Assembly: GCA_027627225.1 (NCBI GenBank)
Contig: CM051029.1
Coordinates: 2,536,078-2,600,077, forward strand
Source: Congeria kusceri
Lineage: Eukaryota > Mollusca > Bivalvia > Myida > Dreissenidae
Direction of reading: 5' to 3'
Length of the DNA: 64,000 bases
The translations under genes were made by a program, and so were the position numbers. A model generated the notes under the pieces. The model saw only the letters and a list, made by a program, of their open reading frames with translations. It searched no databases and was not told the DNA's origin. Below, piece by piece: positions 46,920-58,209 of the stretch (its first letter is position 1; each line of letters starts with the position of its first letter).

Positions 46920-47193
46920 ATCTCCCATCCACACCGAACTGTAAAATCGGAACATTTCAACATCCAATAACATCCGGACTGTTAAATAATAAATCATTTA
47001 CCATGACGTCTACCAGCAGGAGTAACCCTACCTCACACGCTATACGTGGACACTGCCAGGGGGAGAGAAACAGAACGGACAACGCTTGATTATACTAAAT
47101 GTACAGTCGTTCTGTAATAAATAACTACACGCTGGAAGTGAACAAAACGTTCGCACAACAGATCATAACTGGAAATGCAACTGCATCTTTTAC
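46920..47193 (+). pseudogene. Ig domain exon 1, two frameshifts
   Basis: Acceptor TTTTTGTTGTAG. Frame 1 gives DLPSTPNCKIGTFQHPITSG and NNKSFTMTS. After one shift it reads YTWTLPGGEKQNGQRLIILN, carrying the conserved Ig tryptophan. After a second shift it reads NYTLEVNKTF. The expected GTAAGA-like donor appears as ATAAGA at 47194. Two single-base losses explain the exon length. Confidence 0.7.
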
Positions 47194-47381
47194 ATAAGAA
47201 ATATTATTAAATTAAATTAATAATTGTATCATTGGTGCATAAAGAATGCTTTCAGTATGGTTACTCTTATATCATGTAATGCAACATGACGTTAACATTG
47301 TTCTGGTTAACATTGTATAGCAAGCACTAATCAACCAGAAATTGACATTAATTACATTATTAACATGTTCACTTATTGCAG

Positions 47382-47663
47382 ATCCTGTAACAGAACTTTC
47401 TCTCTATCATCGAGTGATTGCTGATCAACAAATTACCAGTTCGACCATACATGTTGTAAGAGGTAGAACTGTCAGTGTAAGATGTCATGCTATATCGAAT
47501 CAGGCTGCGCGTTATATATGGACATCCACTGGTGCTATGTCTGCAATAGGTCCTTACTGGAATACAATAGTCATGGGCGACATCAGCATCCAGTGTATTG
47601 CAAGCAATTTTATCTATCTCTATGATGGTTACAGCAAATGTACTGTGCGAGTTTCATTTTGCA
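47382..47663 (+). pseudogene. Ig domain exon 2, open
   Basis: 282 nt, phase 1 to 1, from acceptor ACTTATTGCAG to a weak GTTCGC donor. It shows VSVRCHAISNQA, ARYIWTSTGAM and ISIQCIASNF, the C-W-C pattern of an Ig domain. No lesion is visible apart from the weak donor. Confidence 0.75.
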
Positions 47664-48119
47664 GTTCGCCACCTTACTATTCCAAGGGCCAATCCGCTTC
47701 TTGAACATAAGTTGCATAGGCTATTGTAATCCTAAGGTGGTGAGTTGTGAGTAGTGAACATAGTAAAGTGGTAGTGTTTACTCCTTGCTTGATTGTCATC
47801 ATGAAAGCAATAATAGTTACCGTGATTGTACGAAATGCAAATAGGGCCTTTGCTCTTTAGTTATTTCGTTTGTATACATGATATTCATACGGAATAATGA
47901 GTTAATTGCATTATATAAACGCGTTGCGAAACATTTTAATTAATACATGCTAAAACATGTTGTTGTCTAATTGCACGATTCAACAAACATATATTATGTC
48001 GAATATTGTGTGTGTTTGTGTATAAGCTGTATGATCAAGGCCAGTAATGCTTGTAAGTCTTGTGTCATTATATTTATTTACTATTTAGCGTTCTGTATTT
48101 ATGGTAATATTTTATGCAG

Positions 48120-48416
48120 TTGCTCCAGAAACCCCATCGTTTAATGTTCAAACATGTGAGAAGAATGTCCACACAAACCACTTGAAGGTGATCCAAGGAA
48201 ATTCATTCAGTGGCACGTGTACAGCGAATAGTAAACAGGGTTCATCATATGCGTGGACACCTAATACCTTTGAAATTGGCAATGGTTTCTTCATCAGCAT
48301 TGTCAGCAGACATCACAGTGGCGAGAACACGTGCATAGCTTATTATGAAATTTATACAACATTTGATGGACACATCAAGGGAACACATAATTCCAGTTTC
48401 CAGCTAGATGTTTTAG
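48120..48416 (+). pseudogene. Ig domain exon 3, open
   Basis: 297 nt, phase 1 to 1, from acceptor TTTTATGCAG to donor TTTTAG|GTCAGG. It contains NSFSGTCTANSKQGSSYAWT and GENTCIAYYE, with C-W-C and a terminal SFQLDVL strand. Open, with acceptable splice sites. Confidence 0.8.
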
Positions 48417-48561
48417 GTCAGGTTTTGCATTATAAACTATTGAAGTTTAGCTTTGTGTATATGTATACACTTTCCAATTTATAATTTTACAATAAACATG
48501 CACCGAAAGGTTAATGTTTTGGTTTAAACTATTTTGATCGCATATACACTCGGCTTTTCAG

Positions 48562-48830
48562 CACCAGCGGTTGCGCAGTCAATAGGCAACTCTACAGTTT
48601 TACTGAACAAAATATTACTGTCCAGTGCCCTTACACACCCGGAAATCCAACAGAGACGAGATTTACATGGTTTCACGTTAATACAACCACGATTGGATCG
48701 GCGCGTAATCTTTCGTTGACGAACATACAGATCACTGATGAAGGAACAAATACATGCTGAGTCAACAAGACAATGGAACCCACAGGATGTAGTGTTGTGG
48801 ACGAAACAAAGTTTTTACTTGCTGTGCAGT
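48562..48830 (+). pseudogene. Ig domain exon 4, frameshift plus nonsense
   Basis: Starts after CGGCTTTTCAG with APAVAQSIGNSTV. After a one-base loss it continues FTEQNITVQCPYTPGNP and RFTWFHVNTT, then ITDEGTNTC, TGA, VNKTMEPTGC. The length, 269 nt, is one short of a multiple of three. The TGA sits where CGA (Arg) would fit, a CpG-type transition. Confidence 0.75.
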
Positions 48831-48978
48831 GTAATCGAGTGTTATTGTACCGACTGGATTAACTTTAAACAAGAAATATCATTATAGGAAACAAAGGAAC
48901 AAAAAAACGTCAGCGTGTGTTAAAATAATCGTTAACAATGATATCACGTCGTGCAACAACCTGCTATTTATGTTGTAG

Positions 48979-49276
48979 ATCCTGCCAACATACATAGATT
49001 TTATTCCTGCGGGTTTAACTTTGCATCTAGTATTACCATCAACTGTCAGACTGTGACCTTATTCTGTGAAGCTGACAGTGATCCCATAGCTAAACTAGCA
49101 CTTTGTAAATATTACTCGAGGTGGTGAAGGTCTACTGTACGAAGAGCACAATAACACAATATCCACCAGTGTTGTAAATGCACGACGCGAATTCGATATG
49201 GGTGTATACCAATGTAAAGGAAAGAACATCCATAATGCAGTTGAACAAGTAAGAGAAATAAGTATCATGATTCTGT
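48979..49276 (+). pseudogene. Ig domain exon 5, one-base insertion
   Basis: From TTGTAG to a perfect GTAAGT donor. The first part reads VTLFCEADSDPIAKLAL. The second, shifted by one, reads TRGGEGLLYEEHNNTIST, then EFDMGVYQCKGKNIHNAVEQ. The length, 298 nt, is one over a multiple of three. Confidence 0.78.
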
Positions 49277-49390
49277 GTAAGTGATAGTGATTGAAACATG
49301 CATTGATCATTCTTTCTCCGTGTCTCCGACTTATAGTTTTAAAGCTCGATCTAAATATTTATTTTGTATTATTCTTTTATGTAACTAAAG

Positions 49391-49714
49391 GTGCACCGAG
49401 ACCTTTTCCATTTTTTCCACCGATTACCACTGTCTTCAGAAGATTAAATGATTCCGTTGTCCTCGTGTTCACTACTTGGGCGTATCCTTCTCAAAGTGAT
49501 ACAACTGCAAATGTTTGGAGGAAGAAAATAAAATAAAATGGCGACTTGGTAACACTCAAAACTACTAGTGAACTTCAAATAAAAATGTTCGAAGACAGAC
49601 TGCAGACAAACCTGTCAGTATATCAACTACAAAGTGAAGATTTGACAAACTATTCGGTCCGTGTTTACAATGACCTAGGCTCTACAGAATATAAATTTGT
49701 CATTCGAGCAAATA
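49391..49714 (+). pseudogene. Membrane-distal Ig-like exon lacking cysteines, in-frame TAA
   Basis: 324 nt, phase 1 to 1, from TAACTAAAG to GTATGT. It reads NDSVVLVFTTWAYPSQSDTT, a TAA in an A-rich AAAATAAAATAAAATGG stretch, then SVYQLQSEDLTNYSVRVYND and LGSTEYKFVIRA. The strand pattern resembles an Ig fold without the disulphide. The frame is otherwise preserved. Confidence 0.7.
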
Positions 49715-49999
49715 GTATGTTATAAATTTAATATTTCATTTTTTCACTTAAAAAAAAAGAGATAAATGAATTCATGACTAACTAAATGTATCTTAACAAT
49801 AGTATTTAGTTCTCACCTTATCTAGCACCAGATAATTTTAATCATAGCAATACCAAATGGTTGGCACGAATAGACATTATCATTGATGGTAACCTGAGGA
49901 ATGTAAGAAAAATAATATCACTTTAGGAAATAATAAATATATATTCCCCAAAGGAATATGGATAAGACATTATTGAAATACGTTGCGTGTACTGTTCAG

Positions 50000-50304
50000 A
50001 GCAGCCAGATATGCCACAACAATTTCAAGTTGTGGAAGTCTTAATAACTGAAAGTTCTGTAACCGTTGAATGGAAAGCTGGTTTCGATGGAGGTGAAGAC
50101 AAATAGACCAATGGTTCGTGATTTGTTACAAAAAAACAGCCGATGAAACGTGGCAGTTCGTAAACGTCTCTGCAACAGTCAGTCGAATTACCATCGATGT
50201 ATTAGTTGCTGGGACCTCTTATGAGGTCAACATGTATGCAGAAAATTCAATTGGAAAATCAGATGAAACCACCTTGATTACTGTGATAACACAAGCGACA
50301 TCTT
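50000..50304 (+). pseudogene. Fibronectin type III exon, one-base loss
   Basis: From ACTGTTCAG to GTATGC. It reads FQVVEVLITESSVTVEWKAG, then after a shift QWFVICYKKTADETWQFVNV, then GTSYEVNMYAENSIGKSDET. The W in the B strand, the Y in SYEV and the N-x-x-G of the F-G region are classic FN3 marks. The length, 305 nt, is one short of 306. Confidence 0.82.
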
Positions 50305-50591
50305 GTATGCAATGTTCGCTCACTTTATTGTCTTTTATTTTCCTCGTTTTAACATGTTTTTATGGGTTTGACTTCACACCATGAAAATGTCCGTGTATAA
50401 ATACTGCTAAAAGACTTAAATGACATTTAATTAAATGTGATAAGAACGTCTGAATTTAAAATTCTTTGTAAATTTATATAAACTCAATGGACGAATATTA
50501 TCCCAAACCACGACATAACCAAAAATAATAACGGAAAAATATTACAAACTGCAACACATTAATTCGTCTATAACATTTATATAATTTATAG

Positions 50592-50691
50592 ATAGCAGTT
50601 CCTGCCGGGTCTGCTATAGGAGGAGCTGTAGGCGGCACTGTTGTGGCAGTCATCTCGGGTGTACTGTGGACATTTAGACGCAAATTGAAAC
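50592..50691 (+). pseudogene. Transmembrane exon
   Basis: After ATTTATAG the frame VPAGSAIGGAVGGTVVAVIS followed by GVLWTFRRKLK is a glycine-rich transmembrane helix with a basic stop-transfer end. It ends phase 1 at GTACGT. The exon is 100 nt, so its start phase does not match FN3 without a one-base change. Confidence 0.75.
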
Positions 50692-51001
50692 GTACGTGTA
50701 CATGGATTTTTGTCGTAATGTGAAATAGGATAAAATTACAGGAATTGTATTATTTTTAGTAATACTACTTTTTATTGTTTTGGGTTTGTATTTATATTAT
50801 TGGAACATATGTTTCAAGTAATCCGGGGTCTGCAACTCGTTACGATGACTTATTTAGAACACAGTATGTATCGGTCTTGTGATATTTACATTTGTGGACA
50901 CATAGTATAAATATAGTTTATACTAATTTTGTTGAATTTTTTAACGTATTCCATTAACTTTTGTAACACAACTCTATAAATAATATTACTGTTTGTTACA
51001 G

Positions 51002-51054
51002 AGCGAGCATCCAAGATGCTAATGCGAACTCCGAATATGAATCCTGCAGAAACG
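51002..51054 (+). pseudogene. Cytoplasmic exon 1
   Basis: 53 nt from GTTTGTTACAG to GTATGA. In the frame carried from the transmembrane exon it reads RASKMLMRTPNMNPAET and ends in phase 0, which joins the next exon correctly. Confidence 0.55.
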
Positions 51055-51498
51055 GTATGATAATGATCACCATTAAGCATAATTAACCTTTAAGCGTAGT
51101 TATGATTAAAAACCTGCATTATATTGTAGTCATGTTATTTTATTGTTAAATTGTATAACATCAACATTTAGTATGGATCAGAATAACGAGTGACTAAGAC
51201 GTAATTACGAATGATTTAGCCATACTTATGACATAGACACATTTCAACGATTGCATACGGCCCTAATTAGGACAGGTTATAAATCGAAAAGTCATCCGTA
51301 CGTGATAATAGGTTATAAGTATAACAGAGGATACTCGTAATTACGTGTAACTAAGTAATGAGCTATTATGTCGTAAATATGATATTATATGTAGTAATAC
51401 GAGATTAAACACGTGTTTCACCCATCTGAAAACGGGCAGTTACAACGGAATGAAAATATTTTAAAGCAATTCAAATTATGGTTGTTCATTGTTTTCAG

Positions 51499-51621
51499 AA
51501 TCCCGGCAATCAGTACGAAACCCTCGCTGAAACTTTGTTTCATGAATATTCGGTTCTGTCACAAGGCAACTCATAAGAAGCCCACGCGATGAACAATAAA
51601 CTCTACATTAACGTTTCGGAA
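51499..51621 (+). pseudogene. Cytoplasmic exon 2 with tandem YxxL motifs
   Basis: After TTGTTTTCAG the frame reads NPGNQYETLAETLFHEYSVL, then SQGNS and TAA (51574-51576). In the same frame past the stop it continues EAHAMNNKLYINVSE to a perfect GTGAGT donor. YETL and YSVL are separated by seven residues, the ITAM spacing YxxL-x(6-8)-YxxL. YINV after the stop is a YxN-type SH2 adaptor site. The persistence of coding character past TAA suggests the stop is a recent lesion. Confidence 0.65.
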
Positions 51622-51629
51622 GTGAGTCT

Positions 51630-53085
51630 GGATTGGTGAAAGAACATGCATATGTTAATTTGAAATTGTCGAATACTTTAAACAGTTTACAGTCTTTTAT
51701 TGGAAAAATTATTTGTGAATACATTTATAACCATAACTAAATGCAGTTTGAGTAAAAGTGTCAGGATCTGGATAACAATAATTTGTTCTATGGAATTATG
51801 ATATATTAACCATTGAAGTATACTGATGGAGCGCAGATGTAAGCCAACATTGAAAAAAAAACGAAGATAAATTTAAAAAGAAATTCACATATGTGCTAGA
51901 ATTAATTAGCATTTCGTATTATCATATTGATATCGACGGGTTATCACCCACTAGTATTGCTATCAAAAGTTCATAAATCAACAGATGCAAAGTACTAAGT
52001 TTTAAATATGCAAGTGCATGGGACAAATGTTATTCATAAATATATATTCACGTATTACATCTACATTATTTTGGTTGTTGAAAAGATAATGTTACGTTGA
52101 TGGTATTTTTGAGCAACTAACATCATTTGGAAAAGGTGTTTGTTATTTTCAGTTTTCTTTTCTTAACAAGCGCATCCAAATGTCATAGCTAATGGCATCC
52201 CAGTTTATTGACCGTAGCTTATTCACTGTTAGATGACGATCGACTTGTAAAATTATGCCTGTTAAGTTTAACGCGCAACATAATTACATTTATTTTATAA
52301 ATGGTGCAGCAACGCAAGACCTACCTTTATATTTTATTTGCAAAAAAGAAGAAATAAGAAATACAGTGGCTGATACAATTCGTACCGGAATGTATCAATA
52401 AACTGTGCTCGTAGACAGATAGTCTACATTTCGCTTTTTTTTGGACAGAACATAGAAACGACTGATAGTTAACCATTAGTTTAAAAAGCTGTATATGTTA
52501 ATTAATTATAAAATGCAACTTGTTTGAATATATAAAGGATATTTTGTAGTCTAACATTTCAAACTTTGATAAATGTATATTTTAAATTAGTGTAGCTACA
52601 TCGTCAGGTCGTCACTTTTACATAAATTGCAGTTTAGAAAACAACAACAACGATGATTTCAAAACATTATGTTACAGGACCCAGGACTTTTACAAATAGT
52701 GTAATTATTTGGGTTAGCAGGAATATGTAGAATAATATATTAAGTTTAATTCAGTTTAAAATGAACATATACAACAAGGCTATGTAATCTGGCTTTTTAC
52801 ACTCAACAATACGGCTTCTTCCTGTAATTGCATGACGGTGATCTGAAAAGTGAACTATATGATGTTATGTCTTTAAAGCTTTTTATAATAAAAAGACGAG
52901 ATGTAGTTGATACTTGTTTTTTGTTTCATTTCATCGTGCCTCAAAAAGTTGCAATTCCGCTGCTCTGGTTTGCATCTAGCCATTGCGTAATGGTCATTAA
53001 ATTGAATAATATTCTCTCTTATTGCTGTTGAATTTGAATTGCGATGCTATGAGGTTAATTTGTATTTACACTTAAATGATTTGTG
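51630..53085. other. Non-coding stretch downstream of the receptor
   Basis: AT-rich. No further exon with a convincing acceptor and tyrosine motif was found. A forward ORF at 52828-53031 has no domain. Confidence 0.4.
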
Positions 53086-53091
53086 ATTAAT

Positions 53092-53290
53092 TCTGGGCCA
53101 AGTGTGAGGTTCGTGCGCCAATAAACCGGTTTAAACCCCCAATGCAATTCATTGACCGTTCCAAGGCGGTGACCCCAGATTAATGGATGTGTGTTTTTGT
53201 GTGTTTGTCATGTGTTTTTGGGATATCCTGTTTATTGTTTTTGGCAATTGGTCACTTGCCATAATTAAAAGACCTCGGTCTGCTAATAAG
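53092..53290. repeat. Probable dispersed repeat
   Basis: A GC-richer block with GCGCCAATAAACCGGTTTAA and GACCGTTCCAAGGCGGTGAC, followed by a TGTGTTTTTGTG simple stretch. From memory, similar blocks recur in bivalve sequences. Only one copy is present here, so the call rests on composition and recall. Confidence 0.35.
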
Positions 53291-53294
53291 AGTA

Positions 53295-54635
53295 ATCTCG
53301 TGCTGTCGCAGCTAGAGTTTCGCTTTGTTTATATTTGAATGTAACCATATTTTTAACATTTATACAATGAGTTTACGCTCTTGTCTCTTCGACAACTTGC
53401 ATGAGGGAATCTTTTAATTCTTGCACAAACCTACGTTCCAGTACAAACTGAGTGAGAGCAGAAATTTTAAGTCAAGTCTACAAATGTGTACGTGTACATG
53501 TGATGCGGTTTGTTAATGGTCTTATACGTATGGTTTTACACTGGTTGGCTTGCGATTAGTGTCTTTGCATGGTTTGAATATTTTTAACAGTGTACATGAC
53601 ATGTATATATGCTTTACCTTGATGATAATTTTTAATATACATTGGCTACTGGTATAAGGTCGACAATTTATATTTCAATGGCATTATATTGAGGATAATT
53701 TATTATTCATATTACTGTATTGACAATGCTACAAATGATTTCTATTTAATTTTTTAGACAGAATTGTAAAAAATACTGTAAGTCCTAACAACAATCGTAT
53801 GTTATATGTTTTAATAAAATTAAAGAAACATGTACAAGGATCGGTATTTGCGAAGAATATTAAGTTTTAAAACACTACAATCTTATCCTTGTATATTTTA
53901 TTCTTAAAATAACTAAAACAAATCGAAACTATGTAAATGTTTACGTATCAGTTAACGTAAGTTAAATCTTAATTACTCCGGAAATGTTCGGGAAGTTTGC
54001 GCACGTGTTTCGAAAACAATATCTGGTGTAAACAATGGGGCCAAAACGAACACTATCGGCACCTTTTAGTGCAAACGATTATTTGTTATAGGCGAAAATA
54101 ATGGGGGACCATCGAGGCGTTGAAAAGTTGTCCTATAATACGAATTTGCAACACAGCTTAACCAGTAGTTTGTAAAATGTACAGCATTATATAAGCGTCA
54201 TAAAGTGATGTTTAAAACTGCCATGTCCATTAGTCTCATATGAAGAACATAAATTAGTGCGTAGAAGAGAAATTTTCAAAAAGGAAAACGGAAGTTTTTT
54301 TGTGGGGACGGATTCTAATATGTGCGTTGATTTGATATTTATTTACATCAATTTTGTACAATTACCAATTTCATTTAAGCAATAACAGGAAATTTAAAGA
54401 AGCAGGTATGTGAAGTGTACAAGTTAAGTTATACAGCTAAGCAGAATATCCAAGACAAACGCTAAGATTGTCCTAAAATGGTACAACACATATTTTTACC
54501 TATGCCGTCTGAATCCAAGATAAGCCACGAACAGATTGTGTAGTTTACATTTAACATGTATACATGTTAACAAATATTAAAATGAGGATTTGCATTGTAG
54601 ATGTAGGCCTAATCAATAGGAAAAACAATTGAATG
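53295..54635. other. Non-coding stretch
   Basis: AT-rich. A short ATG frame near 54100 (MGDHRGVEKLSYNTNLQHS) in a slightly GC-richer patch could be a 5' exon but has no clear donor. Confidence 0.35.
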
Positions 54636-54640
54636 AACTA

Positions 54641-54854
54641 CAGTCTGGATTGTTACATTATTGAAAAATACTGTAAAATAACATAAAACTAATATACATG
54701 GTAATAACGGTGGAATATATGTACCGTTATTACCAAGTATATTAGTTTTATGTTAATGTAACAAACTAGTAATGCACTATATTATAGATGTCCTTACGAG
54801 TACATGTATGTATATTGCCTGCCGTTTTTTTCAGTAATGTAACAATCCAGACTG
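54641..54854. mobile_element. MITE with nested inverted repeats
   Basis: The outer inverted pair CAGTCTGGATTGTTACATTA (54641-54660) and its complement end at 54854. A second, nearly perfect 30-bp inverted pair lies inside (54682-54711 and 54723-54752, one mismatch, 11-bp loop). No ORF. The hairpin is off-centre towards the left end. Confidence 0.8.
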
Positions 54855-54869
54855 TCCGCTGTACATATG

Positions 54870-56760
54870 AATTCCACAACATGGTAACACAGTTAAGACT
54901 AAACAGCTTACTGCAAATACAGTGGTACATAAAGCAATTGGGGGAGGAATAACAATTGTAAAATGGTGTTGCTGATCAAAAATCTTACATTAATTAGCAA
55001 ACGCAATTCATTACGTTTATAACCTTATTACTCAAAATGCAAAAATCTCTAACCATCTTTACTGCTGAAGTGTTTGGTTTCATACATCACTTTGCTTAAA
55101 GTATTAAAATATGAAAATATAATAACAAACAGAAACACATTGACAGAAATATAAAAGAAAATCAGGTGTACCTCATGCTTAAATGAAACAGGCAAATGAA
55201 ATAGGAACATATATGATATAAACACGCTATAGTAATTAGGTAGTTGTCTGAATTAATACACAAGTGTTTGGAAGTTAAATTTAGAATCTTTATTAACAGT
55301 CAGAAGTATGTATTAGTGATCAGAAGAACTCTGTATCTTAGACCTATTTGAGGTGCATCTTGAATGAAATTGTGTGATAATGTTCATTCGAGTTGATAAG
55401 CTCGTATGCTTTTTATAGTGGCTAGCAGTGGAATTCGATGAAATTTGCATATGTCATGCCGAACTTCGCATGGAACAAAAACTCTGAAATAAAGTATCTT
55501 ATGTTTCCTTTACATGAATTTACATGTAAATAAAACAAAATATAGAGTTTTAATCCATTATAAGACTAAGTTGGTCTAATGATTTAAATTTAGCATATGA
55601 TGTTTTATTAGAAATCAGTGTTTATATTCATTTTCTTTCTATGTACAAATATAATGTATATCCCATTATAATTGTTGAAAAAAACAACACATTTATATAT
55701 AAATGTGTTTATTATGTTTGTATCGAGTGTATGCTTTATGCTAATCATTATACATTTGTTCTTCATCTGCCAATAAATATATGTTCTTAAGTGCATAGAA
55801 GAACCATTTCAAAACCTGTTTACACAATTTAACAAACATACATTGTGTGGTTTCAACCGTATTCCGTTGTAAAGGATACCAAAGACTCCTTTTAACTGAC
55901 CAATACCTCGTTAAACTTTGGCTCTTGATTGACTAAGTGACCTTCAAAATATTGTGTGTTGTTAGAGCATGATATATCGAAGTATTCATGCATGCACTTG
56001 ATATTATTTAAAACGATATCTTACTATTGATATAGTTGTCAAACATATTAAAACGAAATACATGCTCAAAATAATTAACTGACAATACAACATGTTGATA
56101 CATATATCATTATTTAAAAAAAATGACATTATGTTTGGAAACAATAAAATATAAACTATCTGAAATATGAACTATAATTTTGAAAAGATTCCGTTTGTTA
56201 GTTTAGCTTTTTTGTTCATTATTGGTTTAAACATGTTCAGTTTTCATTCATTTTTGTATTCATTACTTACAAAATACTGATAATATGTGGGTGTTCAAAG
56301 CTATTGAATACCACAAAACAGATTATTCATATAAAAAAATGTAGTAATTAAAAGAAAATTAAAGGATGTTGTTTTACAAAGTGTTGTATGTACGTGTTAC
56401 AATTCTTGTGTTTTTTTCTTGTTACCAATATAAACATGATAAAAACATGTTGTGCTCCATGATGGGGATCTCAGGATTGCATCAAAATCCATCTTTTACA
56501 CGGATAGCCACTGTCTCCTACGATATGCTATTGTCCATTTCGTGTATTGGCTGCATCGTTCCTGACTTAATCTAGTTCCTTTAACGGTAATGGCAAAGAA
56601 TAGCTTATATATAAAACATTTATTTTAAAGCAAAATTATGTGTTTGCATATCTGGTATTCCTTTAAACTATTAAAGAAGAATTAAGAAGTTTTCAACATG
56701 TCATAGCATTTAAAAAAGAAATAAACACAACCTAATATATTTATATGATTTGATTCGTAT
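54870..56760. other. Non-coding stretch
   Basis: AT-rich, with chance ORFs only and no repeats recognised. Confidence 0.45.
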
Positions 56761-56767
56761 TAATTTA

Positions 56768-56853
56768 TATATCGTCCATTGAAAGCCAGAAGGTGCTATC
56801 AGCATAGGTGCAAAGAAGACTGATAGCACATACTGGCTCTTAACGGACGATAT
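56768..56853. repeat. Long imperfect hairpin
   Basis: Arms of about 34 bp: ATATCGTCCATTGAAAGCCA with GGTGCTATCAG, against CTGATAGCAC with TGGCTCTTAACGGACGATAT. There are a few mismatches and a loop of about 17 bases. It could be a small MITE or, less likely, a microRNA-like precursor. It lies 100 bp from a decayed Harbinger transposase. Confidence 0.7.
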
Positions 56854-56952
56854 ATGAGAGCTAGAACATGATATTGCAATTTACATGATTTATTTATAAC
56901 ATATAAACATCTATATTTAGTCGTGTTGCACTATATAAACCAAGAGTTATAA

Positions 56953-57357
56953 ACAAGTTTCATTTATGACAGTACTTTGACGACTTACAGCCTTTAACAC
57001 ACGTTGTTGCAGTATTATCATCAAATGCAACCTTGTCATTGAAGATATGGTACCCCTTGTGATTAACCTAACCACCCTATTTCCCTGCAGGGGCTTTGAT
57101 TCTAATTTTGGTTCCATCAATACCATCAAAACTCGTTGAGCTGAGCTTTTCCATAAAACGCATGAGCGTTTTTAGTAAATTCTTGTTCATACAGTATACC
57201 CTGGATGTTAAGAGCAACTTTATCATGCGAACTAAACTGAGTACTAAGCCTCTGCAATTGCACTAGATGCTGTAGGCTATGATATGTCACGAGCAACGCA
57301 ATCATTCAGCTGAATAAGGCCAGTTGCAACATACCTCAATGTCATCAGTAATTTTTG
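56953..57357 (-). pseudogene. Decayed HARBI1-like (PIF/Harbinger) transposase fragment
   Basis: On the reverse strand: RYVATGLIQLNDCVARDIS, TAG, PTASSAIAEA matches the helix-turn-helix region (ATG...VGD..GIS-Q-xTxS). After frameshifts comes MRFMEKLSSTSFDGIDGTKI, then RIKAPAGK, the first catalytic aspartate block (IDGTxIxIxAP) of DDE_Tnp_4. Then a stop-ridden gap and VNHKGYHIFNDKVAFDDNTA, matching the NRKGxxSINVQxVCD block. Several stops and shifts make it dead. Only the middle of the protein remains. Confidence 0.75.
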
Positions 57358-57359
57358 TG

Positions 57360-57755
57360 TGTAATATAATGTTCTCTTACATTGGGTTCAGTTCATGTAT
57401 ATATTTCTTTTCATCAGTTGTAAACGCACAACTTTAGTTCACTTCTTTATATTCATAACAATGCAATCATACACACTACAATATTTCACAGTCTCAAGTA
57501 TTGATCCAAATCCGATAGTATCCCAATATAATAAAATATGATGACTCAACGGTCGAGCCTTAGGATCACTAATAACCACTAAGGATCAAGCCATACACAA
57601 CAGACATATAGAAAATCATGTTGTAATCACATTAAAATACATAAAAGCGCTGATCATTTTTGCATATATAATAATTAGAGAAATCTTCTAGTGGCCAATT
57701 TAAATAACTCTTTACATATATGCTAATATTTCACCAGATAGATATATAACAATCA
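57360..57755. other. Non-coding stretch
   Basis: AT-rich; no recognisable remaining N-terminal transposase sequence. Confidence 0.35.
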
Positions 57756-57756
57756 T

Positions 57757-58067
57757 CTACAACACACTAAAACATCGCAGCAGCTATAAGACATAGAAAG
57801 GTTACACTTTTCCACTCTCACACATACACATTACAACAAATATAAACGTACCAAATGTGGTTTGGACTTTACATAGTCTGCAGTTCTGGCTCCCTCTGCC
57901 TCCCTGCCTCTCTACAACACACTAAAACATCGCAGCAGCTATAAGACATAGAAAGGTTACACGTTTCCTCTCTCACACATACACATTACAACAAATATAA
58001 ACGTATCAAATGTGGTTTGGACTTTACATAGTCTGCAGTTCTGGCTCCCTCTGCCTCCCTGCCTCTG
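57757..58067. repeat. Tandem duplication, two copies of about 155 bp
   Basis: CTACAACACACTAAAACATC begins at 57757 and again at 57912. The copies are nearly identical, ending CTGCCTCCCTGCCTCT, with differences such as CTTTTCCACTC versus CGTTTCCTCTC. Confidence 0.95.
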
Positions 58068-58209
58068 TACGTTCGGACTCGTGAACGTTAGAACTGCAAC
58101 ATTACAATCATAGGGCACAACAAACATAAATTGATGATTAATAGTCTTTCCATACCAAAGATAACATAAGAAATCCATCTTGTCTACAGGTTCCAGTAAC
58201 AACAAAGTT

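Larger units (their letters stand above)
46745..51621 (+). pseudogene. Decayed multi-Ig/FN3 transmembrane receptor gene
   Basis: Ten consecutive exon-like blocks encode a cell-surface receptor: possible signal, Ig1 46920-47193, Ig2 47382-47663, Ig3 48120-48416, Ig4 48562-48830, Ig5 48979-49276, Ig-like 49391-49714, FN3 50000-50304, transmembrane 50592-50691, cytoplasmic 51002-51054 and 51499-51621. Almost all are phase 1 with recognisable AG and GT sites. Lesions: two frameshifts in Ig1, a frameshift and TGA in Ig4, frameshifts in Ig5, FN3 and TM, a TAA in the Ig-like exon, and a TAA in the tail. Ig2 and Ig3 remain open. The architecture resembles nephrin/Dscam-like or immune-type adhesion receptors. 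The exact family is not assignable by eye. Confidence 0.8.
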
